A DNA stretch of 64,000 bases from Myxocyprinus asiaticus. Lineage: Eukaryota > Chordata > Actinopteri > Cypriniformes > Catostomidae. Shown here piece after piece: positions 54,126 to 64,000 of this stretch. The position numbers and the translations under genes were made by a program. Within the stretch, counting starts at the first letter, position 1. Every line of letters starts with the position of its first letter. The stretch lies in assembly GCF_019703515.2 (NCBI RefSeq), contig NC_059348.1, forward strand, positions 27,740,156-27,804,155, in the 5' to 3' direction. The notes beneath the pieces are model-generated. The model searched no databases, was not told where the DNA came from, and saw only the letters and a list, made by a program, of their open reading frames with translations.

Positions 54126-55352
54126 CACTATATTGCCAAAAGTATTCGCTCACCCATCCAAATAATTGAATTCAGGTGTTCCAATCACTTCCATGGCCAC
54201 AGGTGTATAAAATGAAGCACCTAGGCATGCAGACTGCTTCTACAAACATTTGTGAAAGAATGGACCGCTCTCAGGAGCTCAGTGAATTCCAGCGTGGTAC
54301 TGTGATAGGATGCCACCTGTGCAACATTTCCAGTCGTGAAATTTCTTCGCTACTAAATATTCCACAGTCAACTGTCAGTGGTATTATAACAAAGTGGAAG
54401 CGATTGGGAATGACAGCAACGCAACAAAAATGACAGAGCGGGGTCAGCGGATGCTGAGGCACATAGTGCGCAGAGGTCGCCAACTTTCTGCAAGTCAATC
54501 GCTACAGACCTCCAAAGTTCATGTGGCCTTCAGATTAGCTCAAGAACAGTGCGTAGAGAGCTTCATGGAATGGGTTTCCATGGCCAAGCAGCTGCATCCA
54601 AGCCATACATCACCAAGTGCAATGCAAAGCGTCGGATGCAGCGGTGTAAAGCACGCCGCCACTGGACTCTAGAGCAGTGGAGACGCGTTCTCTGGAGTGA
54701 CGAATCACGCTTCTCCATCTGGCAATCTGATGGACGAGTCTGGGTTTGGCGGTTGCCAGGAGAACGGTACTTGTCTGACTGCATTGTGCCAACTGTGAAG
54801 TTTGGTGGAGGGGGATTATGGTGTGGGGTTGTTTTTCAGGAGCTGGGCTTGGTCCCTTAGTTCCAGTGAAAGGAACTCTGAATGCTTCAGCATACCAAGA
54901 GATTTTGGACAATTCCATGCTCCCAACTTTGTGGGAACAGTTTGGGGATGGCCCCTTCCTGTTCCAACATGACTGCGCACCAGTGCACAAAGCAAGGTCC
55001 ATAAAGACATGGATGAGCGAGTTTGGTGTGGAAGAACTTGACTGGCCTGCACAGAGTCCTGACCTCAACCCGATAGAGCACCTTTGGGATGAATTAGAGC
55101 GAAGACTGCGAGCCAGGCCTTCTCGTCCAACATCAGTGTCTGACCTCACAAATGCGCTTCTGGAAGAATGGTCAAAAATTCCCATAAACACACTCCTAAA
55201 CCTTGTGGAAAGCCTTCCCAGAAGAGTTGAAGCTGTTATAGCTGCAAAGGGTGGGTCGACGTCATATTAAACCCTATGGATTAAGAATGGGATGTCACTT
55301 AAGTTCATATGCGTCTAAAGGCAGATGAGCGAATACTTTTGGCAATATAGTG
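54126..55352 (+). mobile_element. Full-length Tc1 (DD34E) transposon, recently inactivated
   Basis: The terminal repeats CACTATATTGCCAAAAGTAT, extending about 27 bases, are identical at both ends. TA flanks both sides (54124-54125, 55353-55354). The transposase is spread over three to four frames: 54263-54432 (paired-type DNA-binding domain), about 54433-54545, 54549-54855 (contains WSDESRF, first catalytic Asp) and 54818-55270 ([10 protein letters not shown], then [12 protein letters not shown], second Asp and Glu 34 residues apart). Breaks lie near 54430 (a short deletion that also removes the expected GRPR-like motif), 54500-54545 and 54820. All catalytic residues remain, but in different frames. 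Confidence 0.93.
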
Positions 55353-55354
55353 TA

Positions 55355-56477
55355 CATTGCTAACAGGGATATTTTCATAACTGTACCCTATTAGTACAGT
55401 TAATTATACTTTTGACCAAAGAGCGTGAGTCACACACCTGTGGTAACTTTAAAAGAGTGCATTAAAAATGAAGGGCTGAAAATCAACTTAGCAAGATTAG
55501 CATAGCCTCATATGTGCATGTCGAAAGGACTAAGCTATTTTAGAACAATAATAAAAGAAAAATTGGATTTCTTTAATTTAATCAATTTTTCATCACTGTA
55601 ATTTTATAACTTTCTCCCTGAAAATAAACAGCTAATATTTAAGAATAGTTAAGAATTGCGAGCACAGCTGTTAAAACCTAAAGATGTTGAGCAATCACAC
55701 AGATTATAATATTGGCATGAGTTGACACCAGAAAGAAGAATTTAAAGTACTGCAGTCTTTCAGTGTTTACACATTTGCACTGATGCCATTTCACTATGCA
55801 AAAGACCACTAATTTTCCTAGTAAACAAATGTTACATAAAACATGATGTAACTTACCAAAATATAATGGCTACTGATCTTGTCCTTGTTTTCCTTGATCC
55901 AGCTTTGCTAAGCTCGATTGTTCTCAGTCAAGTAATGTTTGAGGTATCTGTTTGAAAATGCGAATACCTGTGAAAGCTGCTGCCCATGATGACTTGAGAA
56001 GACCTGGGCCTGTAACTTTATACCAAATCAACTCATTGCTACTGACACTTTAGTCTTGCTGGCTTCTCATGGGTCAAAAGTTAAGGTGAAAATGAAGTTG
56101 GGTTAAAGATTATTAATGTTCTAAATCACTTTGAAGCTACAACACTTGTAGGATATCCCGAGATTGTATGTTGAATTTGTATGGTTTTTTTTTTCCTCCA
56201 AAAAGTAGGCCATTTTTGTTATTTTACATTTTATTTGAACATTGTAATTTCTCTCTGACCTTACATATGAGAGTTTTAAGCATAGGAAAAACACTGTAAT
56301 AATGAAAATATAATATAATATATACATACACATATATAAATATATACAGTATAAATTGTGTCAAGTTAGTGAGATTAGTTGGAGCCAGTAGATTTATCTC
56401 ATGTCTTTTTTCCAGTAATTTTAAAATTGTCATATATATTTATAAAAATATAAATAAAAATAAATCAATAGTGGTTT
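55355..56477. other. Intergenic and 3' flank of the tricellulin-like gene
   Basis: AT-rich. AATAAA on the minus strand at 56235-56230 could be the poly(A) signal of the tricellulin-like gene, about 245 bases after its stop. No other feature recognised. Confidence 0.5.
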
Positions 56478-57239
56478 TTAATAAGTTCTGTCGTTTGCAG
56501 TGAAGTTTTGGTCATAATTGTGGATCCTCATCTTGATGTGGCTTAGTTTTGCTTTCAAATAATCACAGCGTTCCTTCTCTCCAGAAAGTAGGGATCCTTA
56601 AAGGTAGACATTAAAATAAAGGACAATAAATAACTTCTGTTCAATACTTGTGTCTAACATAGATTTATTAAAACAAATTGAATTTAAGAGGTAACTTACA
56701 TTCCTTTTTTGCTCATATGTTTTCAATAAACCATTGATTCTCTTACGTTCCTAATGAAGGAAAAACATTAAAAAAAATTTTCAATAAAATTTAGGGGATG
56801 ATTAACTTGCAAGGTAAATGTTAATTTAAAAGTTGTTTGTACAGTCTGATGAAATAGATGAAAGAGAGGTTATAAGAATTAAAGTCGTGTCTCACCTCAG
56901 AGCTACTCCTGTTATTGAGGAGTTGAGTCATCATATTGTCTAATTCCTGAAACTTCATTAGAGTGGCTGTGATCTCCCTGTGCAGTTCTTTGTAATCCTG
57001 GTATTGGTCATTGAAGACTGCCTTGTATTGCTCTCTGTCCTCCATTGAATAAATTTCAGGATACTTTCTGTAAAATCCATAAAAAAACAAAAAAATTTGG
57101 GGGTGAGTTTGCCCAGAACAGAACCGCACCAACACCAACAGATTGCTTTAATTGTCTAAAAGTAATAAAGTGTTCATTCAAGCATTCAAGTCAAGTATTC
57201 ATTGACAGATGTGGTCTTGACTGAACTATAGTTATATAC

Positions 57240-57905
57240 CTATTCATTACACCACTCTCTGGAATCCTCGATTCTGATTGGTCAATGGCGCCATCTAGCG
57301 GTCTGATATTTCTCAATAACAACCGTACATCCACGTTTTAGACCCCTTATCCGGGTATTGCGAGTCATCGTTCCTGCTTCTCGGATCATTGCGCATTCTC
57401 TACAAGTAGGCTTATAAAATAATTTAAACTCAAATCAATGATTCTCAGATAGGCTGGATAATAGTTTGGAATGGATGGATAATAGACTGGATGTAATAGG
57501 CTGGATAATGGGCAGTCAAACGGTTATTTCACAAAATAAACCCCAACAGAACTCTGATACAAACTGGAGGTGGATTACAGCTGTTCAGCTATTTATTTCT
57601 TCTCACATAATTACATAATTTCGACGCAAATCAATATTTCATGCCCATTTATTTGTTTATTTGGCAAGTAGTCTTTTTATAGGCTGGATAATGCGTAGTC
57701 AGATGGTTATTTTCACAAAATAAACACCGACAGAACTCTGATGCAAACCGGAGGTGGATTTCAGCTGTTCGGCGATATCTTTCTTGAACAAAATTACATA
57801 ATTTCAATGCAATATTTTATGTCCATTTATTTATTTGGTTAGTAGCTGTGTAATAAGCAGAATAATGTACAGTCAGCCAGTTGTTATCACAAAATATTCC
57901 ATTTA
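57240..57905. repeat. Interspersed repeat with internal tandem units, copy B
   Basis: Second copy of the family at 18430-18978, starting ATTACACCACTCTCTGGAATCC. It carries about three internal units of 150-200 bp, each with CATTTATTTGTTTATTTGG-like, GGCTGGATAATG-like and CACAAAATAAACACC-like blocks. It lies in the intron between tricellulin-like exons 2 and 3, and lacks the terminal hairpin of copy A. Confidence 0.7.
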
Positions 57906-58530
57906 TACTCTTCTTATAGCCTTTAATTCACAACCTCATCTCAAGCTTAACTATTAATTCCATTTGAATATAAACAACTACTGTAAAAAGTTATGTTTGT
58001 TAAATATACTGTATTGTGCAGTTTTGTTAGACCAGAAAAACCTTGTAATAATTACTGACATGATATAATCTGCAATGATGCTGGGTTTAGGTATGTGTCC
58101 TATTGGAATAGCTCCAGTAAAAATTTCTTGTGCTCCATCTCTTTCTGAGACATGGATAATCCTGCTCTTTTTCACAAGGCTTTCATCCATTTCATCTTTA
58201 AATGAAATTTTCTTGAATCTAGTGGAAGAACTTCCCGTATTGGATGTTGATTCCAGGGTCTGGTGCTGTAACTGAAAGGAAACATATTTTCTGTGTATAA
58301 GTCATTATAGTACCATAGTAAAATTTGAGAACAATAAAAAAAAAAAATGGTTCAGTTGAAAAAAGAAATTGGGTATTTAACATGAATTAACAATGAATAA
58401 TGATTGCACAGCATTCATTAATGTTGGTTAACATTAATGTCTAGATACAGTAAACTAACAATAGTACATTGTGACATTAAGTTAATGCATTATAAACAAA
58501 CATGAACAGTAGTATATTTATAAATTAACA

Positions 58531-59054
58531 TTAAATGGGTCATGACATAAGGAATAAAATCTTTCTTGATCTTTTCACATATGAGGTAATTATAAAAACA
58601 TACTGTAAGTTTTAGAACTCAAACCTTCTTCCTCACTGCAAAACGTGCATTTGTTGAAACCAAGCTGCCAAAACGACTCACTCTCTACTTCCTCCACATT
58701 GTGATGTCACACTACGGTATACATTTGCATCTGACCGCCTCCACAACAACACATCAATGTCTACTTTAACTTATTCTGTAGCCCTGCCTAGTAGCGGTGA
58801 GCAGTGAGATGGCAAAGAGAGAACAGGTCAGTCAAGAGCAGAGAGCCAATCATAACAGTGGGCGTTTACTTTCAAGTCTTAAAGGAGAAGCAGAATCAAA
58901 ACCTGAGTGTTTCTGATAGAGGGTCAAAATGAGGGTGAAAAATTATCATGTTTTACAATTGACTGTTTTTGTGTAAAAAAAACTTTACTAATATTATAAG
59001 TGAACCTCAAGGAACATATTAAAATAAAAAAAAGTCATGTCATGACCCCTTTAA
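58531..59054. repeat. MITE with TTAA-flanked TCATGACATG ends, copy 2
   Basis: The left end TTAAATGGGTCATGACATAA and the right end TCATGTCATGACCCCTTTAA are inverted, with TTAA borders. The interior matches 38460-38890, plus about 90 extra bases near 58920-59035. It lies in an intron of the tricellulin-like gene. Confidence 0.8.
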
Positions 59055-60388
59055 CCAAGATTAGTAAATTCTGCAACAAAAAAAAAAAACAAAAAAAAAC
59101 ATTTTTAGTTCATGATACCTATTGTAATAACTATATTTAAATATATAACCTTATTTTAATATGTTACAATTTTGTTTCTGTGTTAAATGTAAAGCAAAAA
59201 CCCTGTAATCCCTATTAAAAAACTCTTATTAATAATAAAAGACATGCAAATTCTAAATCATTAAATGTTTTAATAATAATAATAGGACACTTACCTGGCT
59301 GTTTACCTGGCATGTCATGGCCTCCCTTTCTCGGCAAGCAGCTTCATGCCTCCACATTCTAAGACACACCAGGAAGCTTACCAAATACATAATCATGTTG
59401 ATGAATATAAACGCTGTCCCAGCCATTTGACCCCCCTCCACACGACAGAGATTAGACAGGATGGGGTTGATGCCGACAGTCATAAAGCAAAGCCCACCAC
59501 GATGCAAATCATTCACATAGACATTCACATGTACAGCTGACATGTACAGCAGAGAAATTACTAGATTCATAACAGCCTCTGTAAGCGGCCACCATTTGGA
59601 ATCCAGCAAGATAGTTCGGTAATACATTGTTAGCCCCAAAACCAAAAGGATGATGGTCAGTATCCACGCAAGTCCAACAACTGCTAACACAAAGGCTGTC
59701 AGGGTCCACTGTAACAGTATCCTTGCACATCACCAAATCCATAATTTGGTCTGTAAAAATTAGACCATTCACTGTCTCTCTGAATATACACGCATAGACA
59801 GGCAAAAACTATTCCCCCAAATAGAAGTTCAAGGCCAGCAAGCAGTCTTAAGAGACCGGGCCACGACTTCAGATAGGAGTACTTTAACTTGTATACCTCT
59901 ACTTTCTCAGCATAGTACGCTGCTGGGTGGACACTGGTTAGTTCTGATTCAGCAAGGGCATCATACATGTATCTCGTTGAAGGAGGGAAGTTTGGCTTGA
60001 TATCACCAGAAATTGTCTCCTGATTGTCCCCGTGTTTTCTGTCCAGCAATGGGGTGACAGGAGGACTACACCTCGTCCCATTGGGTAGAATTTTAATTCC
60101 ACCTGAACAGGGGGAATCTGACTCAGAAAATGTCTTTCTTGATTTCTTAAACAGACCAGTCAAAGGTTTCAGAAAGACACTTTTTTTCATCTGCTCAGTT
60201 TCCTCATTGTCCTCCTGCTTGGTTGATAAACTACTCTGTATATAAGGGGAGTAGCTTAAGTCCTCAGAGTTGTCATCAGCTTGAATTTTCAAAGGATCTT
60301 CCTCCACATGTGCTCTACTGAGATTTTCACTTTGTGAGAATGAGACATCATCAAAACTTGATAGTTCTGGTCTGCTCAGGTCCCTCAT

Positions 60389-63300
60389 TTTGCTTTATCT
60401 GGTGTAGATATCAGGGTCTAGCAGGTGTTTACAGTCATCTCAGAGAAGGATATCCTACAAAATAATAATAAATAAACATATATTTTTATTTTAATCTCAC
60501 TTCATATTGATGAATTTAAATGTGAAGTGTGTAAAATGTTTTATGTTAAAGCAAGGTGTGAAACTTTTTCGGTGTTAAAATACGTCATCCAATTCCAGCT
60601 TAAAGTGTTGGACCTGTCTGAATTGCACTGTATGGATATATTCACATCTTATCTCCATCAAAATATCTTTGTTTGTGTTGCTCAGAAATAAGTCATACGA
60701 GTTTGAGATGGCATAAGAATTATGATTTTTTCCCCCTGTTTACTTTGAGCAACCCGTCTATCTACACAACAACAATGACTCAACCAATGGCATGAGTTGG
60801 GGGCAGGACTATCTGCTTGTTTGATCAAAGACAAATAGGGGGCATATTTGGAAAGTTGTTTTGAAAACAATTTATTTTATTTTATTGTATTTGATTTTTT
60901 CTATTCTGTTTGGTGGTGTGCAGAAATTGCACACTTCGGCTTTACATACTTTCTCTTGTCCCAGCTTAAAGGAATAGTTCCCCCCAAAATGAAATTTCTC
61001 TCATCATTTACTCACCCTCATGCCATCCCAGATGTGTATGACTTTCTTTCTTCAGCAAAGCACATTTGAAGAAAAATAGAAAAATATCTCAGCTCAGCAG
61101 GTCCTTCAAATTCAAGTGGATTGTGATCAGACTTTTGAAGCTCCAAAAATCATAGACAGTCAGCATAAACGTAATCCCGTCTCCAGCAGTTAAATTAATG
61201 TGTTCTACAGCGATACGATTGCTTTTGGTGTGAAAAAGATCAATATTTAAGTACTTTTTAGCTATAAACCATCGCTTCCAATCAGCAGCAGCATGCACAT
61301 GTGACGGATCCAGAGGCAATTATCCCTGAGATCCTGCCTAAAGAGGGCTCTAGGAAGGGAGAACAATAATTCTCGCCATGCTGTAAAGACATTCCAAATA
61401 TAATTTAATAATAGCCCCACTCATTTTAGCACTCCAGAGGTCTCACAGTGGATGGTAGTCATTGAAGGGAATAGGGCTTGGGGATGATCACTTCTGAATG
61501 AAATGCACCCTATGAGAAAGCCATTTGTAGGTAGCCATTTGAGTCCCTCCAAAAAGCCTAAATACTGTAGCCCAATCAAAACATTGCTCTGTTTGAGCAT
61601 CCAAACCAGCCTGACACAGCAACACTGTCTCAGCCAATGGCATGAGTTTGGGGTGGGGCTATCTGTTTGTTCAGGAAACCTGAAAACAATGATTTGCTGA
61701 CACTAGTAGCACAGAAATTGCAAATTTCACTTTTGAAAGTTAACATTCACAAAGTATTCACCATTAATATGAATACTGAATAATATAACATGTCTCAGAA
61801 TTAAAGTATAAGTTTAAGCGATGCCGCATCACCATTGAGTGAATTGTGTTTTTTATTATTATTATTATTATCATTATTTAAAAAAGTGTGCAGAGATTCT
61901 TTCTAAGCGTGCACAGAGCTGCGGGAGGCGGGAGCACAACTGATGGCACAGGCAAGACAGACAGGCTGACTAAGCTGATCCACCAATCAGAACGTTCATT
62001 TCGGACGCGATTGGATATTTGCTAACCAATCATATTTTCCGTTTCAGTAAGGGGCGGGACATTTCCAGCTTCTAATGCTGATGCACAAACATACCTGGAG
62101 TAACCATAATTTATTTGCGCTGAAAATTTATTTCCCTGCTAAATGTAAATATATATAGATACATTTAAATTTTATATATCCAATAAAAATTTGTGAAAAT
62201 ACTGCATGTTATTGCACCCGTGCTAGTATTTGATGCTCTTCGCCTTTGCTGGACAACTCTTCTTCCTCTTCTACTTCTTCTTCTTCTTCTTCTTCTTTTT
62301 TTTTTTTGCCTTTTACTGCTGTCAGTGGTGCCTTTTTTCGTGACCATATCAATTCATATTTTTAAGTAGGAAAACATTTTCACTTTACACAGAAAATCAC
62401 ATAATAGTACACAAATAAAACAAATAACCATTAATTCTTATGTAGGCGACATATGGTAATACAAGACAACGTGTTAACGTGAACATTACTACACTCATAT
62501 TAGCCATACAATGCTTAACAGTTTATTGCGTATTATGTATGCATTAGTTTATTAAGTAGAGTAACTATAAAGTATTAACAATTTTCATAGTAGCCTAATG
62601 AAAGGGACATTAATGACACCTATGAATTTAAATACATACTTAACATCAAATTACCATTAACTTTAACAGTCCCACATGTAATTACAACAGTAATTTTTTT
62701 TTATGGAAAAATCTATATTTCTTTCACATTTTACATATGTGGGGGGAGGGTTACATAAATTAATTCATAAATTCACAGTATGCCCACCTCTTCAGAAACT
62801 ACTACACCACTGATTGTATTTGCTTTCAAAGTTCATCAAATACTGTCATAAACACTCATATCCAACTGTTTCAGATTATCAAATGAAAAGAAGGCTAACT
62901 GTTATCGCCTAAGCGTTTGTCCAGTAAAACATCAGAAACATCACCCCAGAATAAATGAGTGGTTTGACAATGACCATAAAAATCCTCACCTTGTTGGCAG
63001 AGCAGAGTGGCTTGTTGTTAGTGAGGATGGCTTTGTCAAACTGGCTTCAGAAAGTAAACGCAGTCAAATAAGAGAACTGACTCAGGGGCGTTATGGCAGG
63101 AAGATGGAGCAGAGATTAAACATTAAACTTGCAGAGCCCAGAGTCTGCTGCCTCTTGTGACAGGAACAGGCTGGCACAAACCACTACCTGCAGCCTATGA
63201 TGTTTATACACAGATGCTGGGCTTGACTTTACTCATTTCTAAAACCCTCAAAGGCCATTATGGAAGAATGCTGTGTGCTTAATCAAAACTATAGATATAA

Positions 63301-64000
63301 CTCCTCTAGAACCCACCAACAGAAAGCATTAAAATTAGTCTTGTGGCTCTTTTTGAGCTGTCTTGTCATTAAAGACCTAATCACTAGAGGGTAGTAGAGG
63401 AGCATTCCCTAATAAGTAGTGTCAGGGAAATTTTAGTCTCCCCTCAAATGGATGGTCTCTATGACGGTCAATAGTATTTTTTAAACTAACCAAAAATAAA
63501 TTCAGGAAATATTGCATTGCTAGGTGGATCCAATACATTTTCTGTGAATGTTTCTACGCATTATTAATAAAATAAATAAATAAATTTCTTACTGTACAGA
63601 TGAAAAAGGTATTTAATTTGGTTTCAGTTGTTGAAGTCACAAGTAAGTTAAATACGGATTTTAGCACAAGAGTTTAGGTGGCTTGTGAACAGTGGAAAAA
63701 CTTGTATGACTCTGTAGAGCAAAATCAGTAAAGATGAGCTGACCGTTTATTCTAATTTTGGCAATTGAATCCTTCTATTTACTTTACAGGTTGGTAAACC
63801 CAACTTCAAAAAATGTTGGAGGTTTTGAGGATCTAATAGAAGAGAAACACTCAAACTTTACTAAAAAATTGGGATACAGCTAGTTAGGCCTCAATCAGTA
63901 TGAAATAATATGGATAATTCCAAAATGCTAAAATAGACAGTGTCAGGGCAAAGAAACTGAAGAGATGCTTTCTGTCATGGCCAATCACAGAAGAAGAAGA
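60389..64000. other. Gene-free right end
   Basis: Contains the left half of a TTAAAGGGATAGTTCACCC MITE (60965-61100), an (ATT)n run (61855-61876), a CTT/T microsatellite (62262-62307), and otherwise AT-rich sequence. Non-coding 5' exons of the tricellulin-like gene could lie here but none can be shown. A 60-codon Arg/Lys-rich minus-strand frame at 62165-62347 is only the translation of the CTT repeat. Confidence 0.55.

Larger units (their letters stand above)
56478..60388 (-). pseudogene. marveld2: Tricellulin (MARVELD2)-like gene with two single-base deletions
   Basis: Tricellulin is a four-span MARVEL protein that seals tricellular tight junctions. Exons: 60388-59295, 58271-58060, 57067-56896, 56750-56700 and 56596-56478. 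The cytoplasmic N-terminus is about 170 residues. The MARVEL domain starts near KLKYSYLKSWPGLLRLLAGL and includes [19 protein letters not shown] and [17 protein letters not shown]. Exon 2 ends GHIPKPSIIADYI; the ELL domain runs from [20 protein letters not shown] to LSHIKMRIHNYD. One base is missing at about 59699-59702 (frame closes at TGA in the second MARVEL span region) and one at about 56577-56578 in the last exon. With one base allowed at each, the length is 550 codons with all phases consistent (human 558 residues). All splice sites look normal, so this is a young pseudogene, or two assembly errors. Confidence 0.85.

Noticed and set aside
62165..62347. Small Arg/Lys-rich open frame resembling an antimicrobial or nuclear-localised peptide
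   Set aside because: It is the translation of a CTT microsatellite.

Overview
This is vertebrate nuclear DNA, most likely from a cyprinid-type teleost. The genes have short exons with GT/AG introns. The flanks are AT-rich and packed with fish repeat families: Tc1 and hAT elements, palindromic MITEs, tRNA-derived SINEs, Gypsy and retrovirus-like LTR elements, and microsatellites. No bacterial, phage or CRISPR-type system is present.

Layout, left to right: transposon remnants (1-4000); the first two coding exons of a trnau1ap/SECp43-like gene (minus, continuing off the left edge); mrpl34 (plus, sharing a 443 bp divergent promoter with it); ano8 (minus, 17 exons, complete, 1010 codons); a 5 kb gene-free stretch; plvap (minus, 4 exons, 595 codons, unusual Gly-rich tail); 13.4 kb of gene-free DNA holding a 5.5 kb LTR element; nr2f6 (plus, 4 coding exons, 400 codons, its second coding intron swollen by a nested transposon stack); a broken occludin-like gene (minus); a complete Tc1 element; and a tricellulin (marveld2)-like gene (minus) with two single-base lesions. 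The last 3.6 kb shows no gene.

MRPL34, ANO8, PLVAP and NR2F6 are neighbours on human 19p13.11, so the block is conserved. In human the gene next to NR2F6 is OCEL1, a short protein with only an occludin/ELL domain. Here that place is taken by an occludin plus tricellulin tandem, the same pair that sits together on human 5q13. Both fish copies are damaged, occludin heavily and tricellulin lightly. This is the most interesting biology in the window: a decaying second OCLN-MARVELD2 locus that may explain where OCEL1 came from.

Exon coordinates were set by hand from splice sites, reading phase and family alignment from memory. The summed coding lengths of ano8, plvap, nr2f6 and mrpl34 are all multiples of three with correct phases. 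That supports these models and argues against poor sequence quality as the cause of the damage at the tight-junction genes.
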